In this document: positions 27,184 through 36,823 of the stretch, piece by piece | Position numbering within the stretch: position 1 is the first letter of the stretch | How the letters are laid out: each line of letters begins with the position of its first letter | Assembly: GCA_902586885.1 (NCBI GenBank) | Contig: CACIJG010000005.1 | Span: 1-64,000, forward strand | Reading direction: 5' to 3' | Origin: an uncultured Alphaproteobacteria bacterium | GTDB lineage: Bacteria; Pseudomonadota; Alphaproteobacteria; Rhodobacterales; Rhodobacteraceae | Length of the DNA: 64,000 bases | Program-made: the position numbers and the translations under genes | Notes under the pieces: generated by a model | What the model saw: the letters and a program-made list of their open reading frames with translations, nothing else | Told to the model about the DNA's origin: nothing | The model's database searches: none

Positions 27184-28986
27184 TTAATACCCGCAATCTG
27201 TAGTAAGTACAAAGTGATTTTTTTCTACCTCTTTATACTCAGAAGGTCCAGGATCATGACTTAGATCATGAATAGGTGATGGTAAAGGCTTGAAGTTTAA
27301 ATCTCTTTCAGATTTTCTCTGGTTAGGATCAGCAATAGGTACAGCCTTTAATAAGTCTTGTGTGTATGGATGCTGAGGATTGCGGAAGATAGAAGGTCTA
27401 GGCCCTATCTCAACAAGTCTACCTAAATACATAACACCTACATCATGGCTTACGCGTTCAACAACAGCCATATCATGGCTTATAAACAAAAAGGATAATC
27501 CCAGATCTACCTGCAATTCCATCATTAGATTTAATACCTGTGCCTGAACAGATACATCCAGAGCACTCACAGCTTCATCTGCGATGATGAGCTTAGGGTT
27601 TAAGGCTAATGCACGTGCTATAGCTATTCTTTGACGTTGACCTCCTGAGAGCTGATGAGGATAACGGCGCATAAAACTACGTGGTAACTTCACCCGGTCA
27701 AACAATACCTCTATCCTTTCTTCTAAATCCTTACCCCTTAATGTCCCATAATTACGCAAAGGTTCCGCTACTTGATCAAAAAGTGGTCGTTGTGGATTTA
27801 ATGATGAGAACGGATCCTGGAACACCATTTGAATATTACTTCTGGCTTCACGCATGTCTTTGGGAGCCAAAGACAAAATATCTTGTCCGTCTAAATCAAC
27901 TTTACCTGAGGTGGGTTCCACCAAACGAATTAAGGATCGACCAACTGTTGATTTTCCACACCCTGATTCTCCAACAAGGGATAAGGTTTTACCCTTCATG
28001 ATGGTAAAAGATACATCTTCTACAGCATGAACACGGGCAACAGTTCTTCTAAATACCCCTCCTTTTACAGGGTAGTGTGTTACTAGATTATTAACTTTTA
28101 ATAGGGGTTTTTCAGTTCCAACAATGGGCTGTGGTTTTTTAGAGCTTCCTTCTCCTACAAGCTTCATGGGTTCCGGATATTTCTTACTTGCCATTTCCCC
28201 AAGCTTCGGAACAGCGGCTAACAAGGCCTTTGTATAATCATGCTGGGGATTACTGAAGATCTCATGCACAGTACCCTCTTCAACTTTCTTACCTGGATAC
28301 ATCACTACCACTCTATCTGCCATCTGCGCTACAACTGCCATATCATGGGTGATAAACATCACAGCGGTACCTGTTTCCTCTTTCAACATATTGATCAATG
28401 CTAATATCTCCGCCTGAATGGTTACATCCAAGGCAGTAGTAGGTTCATCGGCTATTAAAATTTTTGGCTGACAGGCCAACGCTACCGCTATCATTACCCT
28501 CTGCCTTTGTCCTCCAGACAATTGGAATGGATAATCAAAAGCCCTTTTTTCTGGATTAGCTATTTTTACGGCATCTAACAATTCTACTGCTTTGACCCAT
28601 GATTTATCTTTGTTCAAACCCTTATGTCTTTTGATGACTTCTGACACTTGATCTCCAACTGTAAATAGCGGATTTAATGATGTCATAGGTTCCTGAAAAA
28701 TCATTGAAATCTCATTGCCTCTAATATTCTCAAGTTTATTCTCAGGTAACTGTGTAATCGTAACATCATCAAAAATAATGTCCCCCGACGAGACACTCAA
28801 AACACCCTCGGGTAAGAGATTCATCACGGACAAGGCAGTAACTGATTTTCCACAACCAGACTCTCCAACAACTCCCAGAGTCTCTCCTTTTTTTATCGAA
28901 AAAGATAAGTCATTTACTACGTTTAGAACACCCGCTCTTGTCCTAGCCTGAATATTAAGATTTTTGATTTCAAGCAAATCTTCCAT
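27184..28986 (-). CDS. Fused double ATPase of a peptide-type ABC importer (OppD-OppF/GsiA-like)
   Basis: 600 residues with two complete ABC domains: Walker A at about 40-48 and 339-347 (GESGCGKS), LSGGQ at 156-160 and 446-450, Walker B Asp180/Glu181 and Asp470/Glu471, switch His214 and His504. This fuses the OppD- and OppF-type subunits that energise the importer, as in GsiA. The C-terminal region of each half has the oligopeptide-transporter style, but the usual Cys-rich 'CPFHPRCP' motif is not seen. The start overlaps the preceding permease stop (TAATG). Confidence 0.95.
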   Translation of the reverse strand: MEDLLEIKNLNIQARTRAGVLNVVNDLSFSIKKGETLGVVGESGCGKSVTALSVMNLLPEGVLSVSSGDIIFDDVTITQLPENKLENIRGNEISMIFQEPMTSLNPLFTVGDQVSEVIKRHKGLNKDKSWVKAVELLDAVKIANPEKRAFDYPFQLSGGQRQRVMIAVALACQPKILIADEPTTALDVTIQAEILALINMLKEETGTAVMFITHDMAVVAQMADRVVVMYPGKKVEEGTVHEIFSNPQHDYTKALLAAVPKLGEMASKKYPEPMKLVGEGSSKKPQPIVGTEKPLLKVNNLVTHYPVKGGVFRRTVARVHAVEDVSFTIMKGKTLSLVGESGCGKSTVGRSLIRLVEPTSGKVDLDGQDILSLAPKDMREARSNIQMVFQDPFSSLNPQRPLFDQVAEPLRNYGTLRGKDLEERIEVLFDRVKLPRSFMRRYPHQLSGGQRQRIAIARALALNPKLIIADEAVSALDVSVQAQVLNLMMELQVDLGLSFLFISHDMAVVERVSHDVGVMYLGRLVEIGPRPSIFRNPQHPYTQDLLKAVPIADPNQRKSERDLNFKPLPSPIHDLSHDPGPSEYKEVEKNHFVLTTDCGY

Positions 28987-29858
28987 TATCTTGATCTCAA
29001 CTTTGGATTTAGCGCATCGTTTAAACCGTCTCCTACAAGAGATATAGCCAGAACGGTTATAAAAATCGCTATTCCGGGAAAGGTAACAGTATAGGTTGCA
29101 TCTAAAATATACATTCTATTTGATCCAATTACCTGTCCCCAACTCACAACGTTTGGATCAGACAAACCTAAGAATGCTAGGCCAGCCTCAAAAGTAATAG
29201 CTGCTCCGACGAGTAATGCAGACTGAACAATAATTGGAGCCGCAGCATTAGGTAAAATTACCAGAAAAATTAAAGTTAAATTACTACTTCCAGATGCTCT
29301 AGATGCCAAAACAAAATCTAATTCTTTTATTCTTAAGAATTCTGAGCGAGTTATTCTAGCAACACTTGCCCAACTAACTGCTCCAATGGCTAAAGTAATT
29401 GATAAAACAGATGATCCGAATAATGCTACTATTACCATTGCAAAAAGTAACGTAGGCAATACCTGAAAAAATTCTGTTATTCTCATTAATATCTCCTCTA
29501 CCCAGCCACCATAAAATCCAGCAAAAGATCCTATACCAACACCAATAATTGCAGAAACTAGAGCTGCAGAGAATCCTATGGCTATAGAAACCCTTGCTCC
29601 ATTAATAATTTGAGATAGGATATCTCTCCCCAAATAATCTGTTCCCAATAGATATCCGTCATTTCCAGGTGGTGAAAAAGGCATCCAAACCATCTCGAAT
29701 GGATCAGTAGGGTAAAATAGTGGCCCTACAAAACCCATAATGGAAATCAAAATGAGAATTATCAACCCAGTGACCGCTGAATAACTCTTAAAGAAAGTCG
29801 ATAGCATTTCTCTAACAGGACCATAGGTTTTTTCCTCTACTTCTTCAAAATTAGACAT
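28986..29858 (-). CDS. ABC transporter permease, DppC type
   Basis: 290 residues. DppC hallmarks are an N-terminal cytoplasmic tail, 'LLGTDYLGRDILSQIINGAR', the EAA coupling loop (LDFVLASRASGSSNLTLIF) and the C-terminal 'LVGDGLNDALNPKLRSR'. It forms the membrane channel with the DppB-type partner. It begins two bases after the stop of that gene and overlaps the ATPase start. Confidence 0.93.
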   Translation of the reverse strand: MSNFEEVEEKTYGPVREMLSTFFKSYSAVTGLIILILISIMGFVGPLFYPTDPFEMVWMPFSPPGNDGYLLGTDYLGRDILSQIINGARVSIAIGFSAALVSAIIGVGIGSFAGFYGGWVEEILMRITEFFQVLPTLLFAMVIVALFGSSVLSITLAIGAVSWASVARITRSEFLRIKELDFVLASRASGSSNLTLIFLVILPNAAAPIIVQSALLVGAAITFEAGLAFLGLSDPNVVSWGQVIGSNRMYILDATYTVTFPGIAIFITVLAISLVGDGLNDALNPKLRSR

Positions 29859-29860
29859 TT

Positions 29861-30841
29861 CTACTCTGCATTTTTTATTCTTGGATCTAAGGTTCGAAGT
29901 GTTAGGTCTGTAAGGAGATTTCCAACTGTAACCATTAAGGTAGAAAAAATAAGAATTCCAAGTAAAACTGGGGTGTCTCTAGAAATAATAGAATTGAAGG
30001 CTAAAGTGCCTAAACCTGGCCAACTGTAAACCGTTTCAACTAAAATAGCTCCAGAAACCACTGCAGAAAAACTTAACCCTGCAAAAGTTATTACAGGGGA
30101 AAGTGAATTCTTCAAGGCGTGTTTAAGCAAGACTTCTTTTTTTGATAGTCCTTTAGCTCTTGCTGTACGAACATAATCAGCACCTAGTACCTCTAACATA
30201 CTTGCCCTGCAAAGCCTTGAATAATAAGCAAAGAAAATAGATGCAAGGGTAATCATGGGTAAAAACAGATGTCTCATCACATCAAAGAAATGAACAAAAA
30301 AGCTTCCGTTTTCAATTGTAATATCTCTCATTCCTGCACTTGGAAAAATTTGGATGTGAAGCGAGAATGCTATTAGTAGAAGTATGCCTGTCCAAAAAAC
30401 AGGAGCTGCATATCCAAATAATGAAAACATATTAACAAATAGACTTGAAAGTCCATTTGGATTTTGAGCTGCATAGACACCTAACAATATGCCGACAAAA
30501 AGTGAAACTATCTGTGCAGAAAAAACCAGCAAAAGTGTTGCTGGGAATCTTTCCATTATCAGGTCAAATACTGGTACATTGTAAAAATGTGAGTGTCCAA
30601 AATCTAGAGTGGCTACTCTAAGTACATATTGAAATAACTGAATGAAAAACGGTTGATCAAGACCATATTCTTTTCTGAGTTGAGCCATATCCTGTTCATC
30701 AGCGCCTCCCATTGTTTGAGCAATAGTGTCTGCTATGTCTCCGGGAGCCAGATGCAACATCAAGAAATTTAAAATAACTACAACTAAAAGAACTAGGAGC
30801 ATCGACAAAAGCCGTTTAATAAAAGAGAAAAGCAACGTCAT
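29861..30841 (-). CDS. ABC transporter permease, DppB type
   Basis: 326 residues. The first helix region 'FIKRLLSMLLVLLVVVILNF', 'HLAPGDIADTIAQ', the EAA loop (YVRTARAKGLSKKEVLLKHAL) and the terminal 'LRTLDPRIKNAE' are diagnostic for DppB/OppB permeases. It is separated from the upstream binding-protein gene by 74 bp containing a hairpin, and it is 2 bp from the DppC-type gene. Confidence 0.93.
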   Translation of the reverse strand: MTLLFSFIKRLLSMLLVLLVVVILNFLMLHLAPGDIADTIAQTMGGADEQDMAQLRKEYGLDQPFFIQLFQYVLRVATLDFGHSHFYNVPVFDLIMERFPATLLLVFSAQIVSLFVGILLGVYAAQNPNGLSSLFVNMFSLFGYAAPVFWTGILLLIAFSLHIQIFPSAGMRDITIENGSFFVHFFDVMRHLFLPMITLASIFFAYYSRLCRASMLEVLGADYVRTARAKGLSKKEVLLKHALKNSLSPVITFAGLSFSAVVSGAILVETVYSWPGLGTLAFNSIISRDTPVLLGILIFSTLMVTVGNLLTDLTLRTLDPRIKNAE

Positions 30842-30873
30842 AAAATAACCTGGAAAATAGAATTTTATTAGTG

Positions 30874-30897
30874 AAGGGGCCTCTACAGAGACCCCTT
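30874..30897 (-). terminator. Intercistronic hairpin after the solute-binding protein gene
   Basis: Stem of ten pairs (one G-U on the minus-strand RNA): AAGGGGCCTC (30874-30883) and GAGACCCCTT (30888-30897) around a four-base loop, 18 bp beyond the stop of the binding-protein gene. No U tract follows in the minus-strand direction, suggesting mRNA protection or partial attenuation. Confidence 0.65.
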
Positions 30898-30915
30898 CTT
30901 CTTTTTTATCACCAG

Positions 30916-32493
30916 TTAATCTTTAATGTAGGTCATATCCATGGGAGAACTGGTTGCCCAAATCCCCATTGGAGGGTTGCCCACTTTTTTATTATAAATG
31001 GTGTGATAAGGCAGTGTATTGGTCCAATAAACAGGTAAATCAGCTACTATCATTTTCTGGAACTCAGAATAAAGTGCTTTTCGTTTCGCCATATCATTCT
31101 CAACACCAGCTTTTTCCAAAATAGCATCCACTTTTGGATTGCTGTACTGCTGAGTATTTGACCAAATAACACCTTTTTTAATATTAGAACTCTGATAAGT
31201 TCTATGAACACCGATAACTGGATCGCCCCAATTAAACACTGTATCCCAGGTTAAATCAAAGTTGTGATTACTCACTGTTTTAGCCCAAGTTGGGAAGTCC
31301 GCAGAAGGTCTAACTGTCACGTCTATACCAATTTTCTTTAGAGCTGCCTTAGTATATTCCGCATTAGGCTTTAATCCTGGCCAGCCAAAATCTACTGTTA
31401 AACCGAAACGCATTCCATCGCTACCCTTTGCGTATCCAGCATCATCTAATATCTTATTGGCTTTATCGATATCTAAATCGTAAGGCTCAACGTTTGCTTC
31501 ATAGTAAGGACTACCAGGATGTATACCTGTTCTTGCTTCATCAGCAACACCTAACATTATGGCTTTCAATATAAAGTTTCTGTCTATTGCATGCGCAATA
31601 GCTCTTCTTACATTTACGTCTGCTGTCTTTCCATCTTTAGTATTAAACGCCAACCAATCTATAGGACCAATAGCAGCATAACCTTTGGATGTAACGGTGA
31701 GATTATCATTCTTCTTTAATCTTACTATGTTCCTTGCGATATTTTCAAAAGCATGAAAATCAAGCTCTCCATTTTCCAAAGCAATAGTTCTCGCAGCAGG
31801 GTCTTTAATAATTTTTATGACCATTTTATCCAGATAAGGTCTTCCCTTGATGAAGAAATCATCAAATCTCTCAAGAATTACATGCTCACCCGATTTGAAC
31901 TCGACTAATTTGAAAGGTCCTGAACCAACAACATTATTGGAATTTTGAGGGTGTTTTTTCGGATCTTGCCCATCTCCATAAACATGCTCAGGAATTATTG
32001 ACATTAACTGAGAAGACATCGCTAGCATTAAAGCAGGGTGAGGCGAAGATAACTTCAAGATTGCCGTATGCTCATCTGGCGTTTCTACAGATTCCACAGG
32101 AGCAAACATAGTTTTAAACGGGTGATTTTTCTGTATTGTCTCCAACGAAAATTTTACGTCACTCGACTTAATAGGTACCCCATCATGAAAAACAGCATCC
32201 TTTACGAGATTGAGTTTTACAGTTTTTCCTCCATCTGAAATCTCCCAAGATTCTGCAAGATATGGTTGTGGATCCCAATTATTGTCATAACGTATTGGGG
32301 TCGCGAATAATTGTGACCCAGGAAATCCCGTGACTATACCAGACTGAACCGCTGGATTTAAGTGTCTAGGGTTGCTACCCATAGACGCTACTAGTGTACC
32401 ACCCCTCTTTGGTTCCTCAGCAAAACTGGTGCTAATAGACGTTAGTAGTAAAGAGACGGAAACTAAAAGAGTTTTAAAGATATGCTTTATCAT
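30916..32493 (-). CDS. Peptide-type ABC transporter solute-binding protein (family 5)
   Basis: 525 residues. A signal peptide (residues 1-25, ending STSFA before EEPKRGG) exports it to the periplasm. Family-5 traits are 'GGTLVASMGSNPRHLNPAV', 'LAESWEISDGGKTVKLNLV', 'VKFSLETI' and 'NVRRAIAHAIDRNFIL'. It delivers the ligand to the two permeases and fused ATPase encoded downstream in the same operon. An AAAGG ribosome site precedes the ATG. The ligand class (peptide, opine, glutathione-like) cannot be decided. Confidence 0.94.
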   Translation of the reverse strand: MIKHIFKTLLVSVSLLLTSISTSFAEEPKRGGTLVASMGSNPRHLNPAVQSGIVTGFPGSQLFATPIRYDNNWDPQPYLAESWEISDGGKTVKLNLVKDAVFHDGVPIKSSDVKFSLETIQKNHPFKTMFAPVESVETPDEHTAILKLSSPHPALMLAMSSQLMSIIPEHVYGDGQDPKKHPQNSNNVVGSGPFKLVEFKSGEHVILERFDDFFIKGRPYLDKMVIKIIKDPAARTIALENGELDFHAFENIARNIVRLKKNDNLTVTSKGYAAIGPIDWLAFNTKDGKTADVNVRRAIAHAIDRNFILKAIMLGVADEARTGIHPGSPYYEANVEPYDLDIDKANKILDDAGYAKGSDGMRFGLTVDFGWPGLKPNAEYTKAALKKIGIDVTVRPSADFPTWAKTVSNHNFDLTWDTVFNWGDPVIGVHRTYQSSNIKKGVIWSNTQQYSNPKVDAILEKAGVENDMAKRKALYSEFQKMIVADLPVYWTNTLPYHTIYNKKVGNPPMGIWATSSPMDMTYIKD

Positions 32494-32554
32494 TTTCTAA
32501 CCTTTCCGATAATTAAATTTGAGCTCGACGGTTAATTCCTTATTGACCTTTAAT

Positions 32555-32570
32555 CTTAGGCTGACCTAAG
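32555..32570. promoter_or_regulatory. Dyad in the divergent transporter/amidohydrolase intergenic region
   Basis: CTTAGG (32555-32560) and CCTAAG (32565-32570) around CTGA form a 6-4-6 inverted repeat. It lies 61 bp upstream of the minus-strand binding-protein start and 110 bp from the plus-strand amidohydrolase start, so one regulator could control both operons. Confidence 0.35.
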
Positions 32571-32680
32571 GTAAACTAAATTGCAACTAAAACCTTTTTA
32601 TTGAATAAAGTTACTTCAGACATATTCTAAGATGATAACGATGTTTATTCAAAAGCGAAGTATTTTTTGAAAGGCTTAAT

Positions 32681-34324
32681 ATGATTAAAGTAATTCAAGC
32701 AAAAAAAATCCTAACGATGAATCCACGAAATCCTGTTGTCACTCATATGAGCATGTTAAATGGAAAGATCTTACAAGTTGGCTCTCTCGAAAAAATAGCC
32801 CCCTCTGAAAAGTATGAATTAGACGACAGTTTTAAGGATCTGATTATAATGCCTGGGCTTGTTGAAGGTCATAGTCATCTCTTTGAAGGCGCACTGTGGA
32901 GTAAATTATACTGCGGATATTTCGACCGCCAAAAACCAGACGGTTCAATAAATCAAGGAATCAAAAATATAGATCAATTGGTAAAGAATTTAAAAAATGA
33001 AGAAGAAAAAATCAAAGACCCAGCATCTGCTTTGTCAGGTTGGGGATTAGATCCCATTTATTTTGAGGACAAGAATCTAGACAGAGGGATTCTTGATAAG
33101 GTATCCGAAAAGCGCCCTGTAGGTATTTTACACGCATCAGGTCATAAACTGAATATGAATAGTCTTGGTCTTAAGTTAGCTGGCTTTTTAAGAACTGGGA
33201 TTAATCATGAGGGTCTTCCATTAGGAAAAGACGGTATCCCCACTGGCGAAATTAGAGGTGCCGAAACCATAGCCATGGTAACCCGCCATGTTGGCCTTGG
33301 AAAAGATTGGCTGGCCGGTGATGCGGAAGGATTAAGAAATTTCGGAAAAATTTGTTTGAGAGCAGGTGTAACAACAGCTGCTGATTTGGCTAATCTTCAG
33401 GAGGATGAGTCAGTTAAGATGATGTCTAGAGTTACATCGGAGCCTGATTTTCCTGCCAGAATTGTGTCTTTAAGGTATATGCAAGGAATAAGTCCAAAAG
33501 AAGTGATTAAAAGAGTCTTAGCTCTTCGAGAAAAATCAACAGAAAACCTACGCTTAGGAGCCATTAAGGTTGTTGCAGATGGTTCCATACAAGGATTTAC
33601 CGCAAGACTAAATTGGCCAGGTTATTACAATGGAGCTCCAAATGGTCTTTGGTATACAGCTCCTGAACATATTCAAGAAGTATATGAACTGGCATTAGAG
33701 AATAATATTTTAGTTCATACGCACACAAATGGTGATGAAGCGACAGAGTTAGCGCTTGATTGCTTAGAGAAAGCTTTAACGAAGCACCCAAGAAATGACC
33801 ATCGATTTACATTACAGCATTGCCAACTTGCTTCATCCTCTCAATTTAGAAGAATGAACAAATTAGGAATGTGTGCAAACTTATTTGCGAACCATCACTA
33901 TTTTTGGGGGGATGAGCATTATAGTCTAACCGTTGGACCAGAAAGAGCTGAACGAATGAATGCCTGTAGAACTGCTCTCGATAATAATGTCCCTCTTGCC
34001 ATTCATTCAGATGCACCAGTTACCCCACTTGGACCTATGTTTACTGCTTGGTGCGCTATGAATAGATTAACTTTTTCTGGTAGAACCTTAGGAGATTATG
34101 AAAAAATAAATAAATTGGAAGCCCTTTACGCAATCACCCTTGGAGCAGCATTTACTCTGAAGCTTGATGGAGAAATTGGGTCATTAGAAACGGGAAAGAA
34201 AGCTGATTGCTGTATTCTTGAAGACGACCCCCTCGATATAGATACAGAAACGTTCAAGGATCAAAAAATTAAAGGTGTGATAAAAGGAGGATCAACATTC
34301 TTAGTGAAAGATGAAAAAAATTGA
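32681..34324 (+). CDS. Metal-dependent amidohydrolase, YtcJ-like (Amidohydrolase_3)
   Basis: 547 residues. The metal-binding HxH is in 'MPGLVEGHSHLFEG'. Further ligands are likely in 'HTHTNGDEA' and 'HCQLASS', and the catalytic Asp is in 'IHSDAPVTPLGPM'. Members hydrolyse amide or formamide-type bonds in the cytoplasm using zinc or iron. It is the first gene of a five-gene plus-strand operon and overlaps the CobW-type GTPase gene by 4 bp. That partner could deliver metal to it. Substrate unknown. Confidence 0.87.
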   Translation: MIKVIQAKKILTMNPRNPVVTHMSMLNGKILQVGSLEKIAPSEKYELDDSFKDLIIMPGLVEGHSHLFEGALWSKLYCGYFDRQKPDGSINQGIKNIDQLVKNLKNEEEKIKDPASALSGWGLDPIYFEDKNLDRGILDKVSEKRPVGILHASGHKLNMNSLGLKLAGFLRTGINHEGLPLGKDGIPTGEIRGAETIAMVTRHVGLGKDWLAGDAEGLRNFGKICLRAGVTTAADLANLQEDESVKMMSRVTSEPDFPARIVSLRYMQGISPKEVIKRVLALREKSTENLRLGAIKVVADGSIQGFTARLNWPGYYNGAPNGLWYTAPEHIQEVYELALENNILVHTHTNGDEATELALDCLEKALTKHPRNDHRFTLQHCQLASSSQFRRMNKLGMCANLFANHHYFWGDEHYSLTVGPERAERMNACRTALDNNVPLAIHSDAPVTPLGPMFTAWCAMNRLTFSGRTLGDYEKINKLEALYAITLGAAFTLKLDGEIGSLETGKKADCCILEDDPLDIDTETFKDQKIKGVIKGGSTFLVKDEKN

Positions 34325-35232
34325 AGCAAATACCTTTGACAATTTTGGGCGGCTATTTGGGTACCGGTAAAACTACTCTTTTAAATAATATTCTAAAAAA
34401 CTCGGAAAAAAAAATAGCAGTTTTAGTAAATGATTTCGGAGAAATTAATATTGACGAAAGCCTTATTGATTGGCAAGAAGAGAATATTCTTAGCATAGCA
34501 GGAGGGTGCGTATGCTGTAGCTACGGTAACGAGCTAGTAGAGACATTAGAGAAAATGAAAGCTCTGGACCCTCTTCCTAACCATATACTGCTAGAATCTA
34601 GTGGGGTTGCGATACCTTATAAGATTGCTCAAACTGTTTCTTTGATGGAGTTTTTATCATTACACGGCAATATAATTTTGACTGATGCCTCAAGACTTTT
34701 AAATCAGTTAAAGGACAAATATATTTCAGATACTATACAAAATCAGTTTGAAGGAAATGATCTATTAGTTTTAAATAAAATTGATTTAGTTGATAATGAA
34801 GAAATAGATAATTGTATTAAAGAATTAACAACCATAAATCTCAAAGCAAATATCTTGCAAACAAGCAATGCTGAAGTTTCAGGTCAAACCATATTTAAAA
34901 ATTATAAGAATAGAACTAGCATTAAAGAGGCTATCAATTCAGATGAGTTTCATAAAGTTGATAAATTTATTACAACTACCATCAAATGTACTTTTAGTAT
35001 TGATATTAAAAAAATTACCGAATTATTGGCTAACCCAGCAAACGGTATAGAAAGAGCGAAAGGTTTCTTAAGAGATAAAAATGGTACCGATTTTCTTATT
35101 CAATTTGATGGAAAAAATTTTGATATAGATAAATTTGACGAAAAAAGGGAGTCAGCTATTGTAGTAATAGGTAGAGACGGTTTTTTTCACGAAAAAGAAT
35201 TTATTAAAAAATTTAATAATATTTCAGCATAG
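34321..35232 (+). CDS. CobW/COG0523-family GTPase, putative metallochaperone
   Basis: 303 residues. The P-loop is at about 10-18 (GGYLGTGKTT), the metal-binding CxCC motif at Cys63, 65 and 66 (GGCVCC), and the guanine-specificity motif is 'NKIDLVD'. A CobW C-terminal domain follows. COG0523 proteins insert zinc, cobalt or iron into client enzymes. The start is TTG, overlapping the amidohydrolase stop by 4 bp, so translational coupling is likely. Physical linkage suggests the amidohydrolase as client; the cobalt-type nitrile hydratase 20 kb away is another candidate. Confidence 0.88.
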   Translation: MKQIPLTILGGYLGTGKTTLLNNILKNSEKKIAVLVNDFGEINIDESLIDWQEENILSIAGGCVCCSYGNELVETLEKMKALDPLPNHILLESSGVAIPYKIAQTVSLMEFLSLHGNIILTDASRLLNQLKDKYISDTIQNQFEGNDLLVLNKIDLVDNEEIDNCIKELTTINLKANILQTSNAEVSGQTIFKNYKNRTSIKEAINSDEFHKVDKFITTTIKCTFSIDIKKITELLANPANGIERAKGFLRDKNGTDFLIQFDGKNFDIDKFDEKRESAIVVIGRDGFFHEKEFIKKFNNISA

Positions 35233-35251
35233 TTTTATACAGGGCATCAAC

Positions 35252-36823
35252 GTGACTTGGGAAAAAGAAGTAAAAGAAATTAACCATAAAAGACATCTAG
35301 CAGAAGAAATGGGTGGTAAAGACCCTGTTGCCCTCCAACATAGTAAGGGAAGGCTTACTATTAGGGAAAGAATTCACGGTATTTTAGATGAAAATAGTTT
35401 CGACGAAGTAGGTAAAGTAGCAGGCCATTCAGATTATGACGAAAACGGAAAACTTCAGGGTTTTACACCAGCAAATTTTGTTCTTGGATTTGGAAAGATA
35501 AATGGCCGATCTGTTGTAATCGGGGGCGAAGATTTTTCTCTGAAGGGCGGTTCCCCGAATGCAGCTGGCCTAAGAAAAAGTATCTACACAGAAGAACTAG
35601 CGCTAAAATATAAGGTCCCTTTAATTCGATTACATGAAGGGGCTGGCGGATCAGTTGGTGGTGCCAATCAAGAAAAAACAAATCGACCTACTAGCGATGC
35701 CGTCTATACTCCATCGAGATTTATTTCGCTCGCCAATACTTTGGGGGAGGTACCTGTGGCAACAGCTGCGTTGGGGCCAGTAGCTGGATTACCTGCATCT
35801 CGTCTCGTAGCTTCACACTTTTCAGTAATGACAGAGTCCTCGTTAGTACTTATAGCAGGACCGAAAGTCGTAAAAAGAGCATTAAATATAGACGTCACGA
35901 AAGAGGCTCTTGGTGGACCCGAAGTACACTTAAAAAGCGGAGTAATAAATAACTTTGTAAAAACAGAGGATGAGGCTTTTGAGCAAATCAAAACATTTCT
36001 TTCCTTTTTGCCAGATAACGCTTGGACGTTTCCAGACTCGATTCCTACCAACGACAAGGAGGATCGTTGCGATGATTTATTAATAGATATAATACCAAAA
36101 GATAGACGTAGACCATATAGCGTCAGAAAAATCATCACATCCTTACTTGATATAAATGATGATCAAAGCAGCTTTTTTGAGATCGGTAAAAAATATGGCC
36201 CAAGCCTCATAACAGGCTTAGGTAGACTTAACGGACAATCAGTTGGAGTTATCGCTAATGACTGCATGTTCTATGCAGGGGCAATGACAGCCAGTGCTTC
36301 AAAGAAATTAGAAAGATTTTCTGATTTTTGCAACAGTTTCCATATTCCCATTATCAGTTTGGTAGATGAGCCAGGCTTCATGATTGGGCCCGAATCAGAA
36401 AAAAGTGGTACAATTAGATTTGGTACAGCTGCAATATCCGCGATAATGCAGTCAAGAGTACCTTGGGCGTCCGTACATATGCATAAATCTTTTGGAGTAG
36501 CCGCTACTGCTCACTATGGGCCTGATAGTTTCACTTTACTTTGGCCCAGTGCTTTAAGTGGTGCTTTACCTGTAGAAGGTGGTGTTGCCGTTGCATTTTC
36601 AAAGGAAATTGCAATGGCTAAAGATCCTGAAAAAAGACAGAAACAACTTGAAGATCAATTAGCTCAAAGACAATCACCAATTCCTAGAGCAGAAGGTTTT
36701 TCCACACATGATTTGATAGATCCTAGGGAAACGCGTCCACGCCTAATATCTTGGTTGGAACTTGCACAAAAAGCATACCGATTGCATGATCCGAAACCTT
36801 ATCTAGTTACCATGAGGCCATAA
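35252..36823 (+). CDS. Acyl-CoA carboxylase carboxyltransferase (beta) subunit
   Basis: 523 residues from a GTG start with AGGG seven bases upstream. It has the two crotonase-fold halves of biotin-dependent carboxyltransferases (propionyl-, methylcrotonyl- or geranyl-CoA type). The N-terminal half includes 'KGRLTIRERI' and 'IRLHEGAGGSVGGA'; the C-terminal half has 'SLVDEPGFMIGPESE' and an acyl-CoA-binding oxyanion region. The biotin carboxylase/carrier alpha subunit is absent from the window, so it must be encoded elsewhere. It lies in the amidohydrolase-CobW-MOSC-AidB operon. CoA substrate unresolved. Confidence 0.88.
   Translation: MTWEKEVKEINHKRHLAEEMGGKDPVALQHSKGRLTIRERIHGILDENSFDEVGKVAGHSDYDENGKLQGFTPANFVLGFGKINGRSVVIGGEDFSLKGGSPNAAGLRKSIYTEELALKYKVPLIRLHEGAGGSVGGANQEKTNRPTSDAVYTPSRFISLANTLGEVPVATAALGPVAGLPASRLVASHFSVMTESSLVLIAGPKVVKRALNIDVTKEALGGPEVHLKSGVINNFVKTEDEAFEQIKTFLSFLPDNAWTFPDSIPTNDKEDRCDDLLIDIIPKDRRRPYSVRKIITSLLDINDDQSSFFEIGKKYGPSLITGLGRLNGQSVGVIANDCMFYAGAMTASASKKLERFSDFCNSFHIPIISLVDEPGFMIGPESEKSGTIRFGTAAISAIMQSRVPWASVHMHKSFGVAATAHYGPDSFTLLWPSALSGALPVEGGVAVAFSKEIAMAKDPEKRQKQLEDQLAQRQSPIPRAEGFSTHDLIDPRETRPRLISWLELAQKAYRLHDPKPYLVTMRP

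Noticed and set aside
35704-36138. Minus-strand open frame of 144 codons inside the carboxyltransferase gene
   Set aside because: It lies fully within a conserved coding gene and its translation has no recognisable fold or motif.
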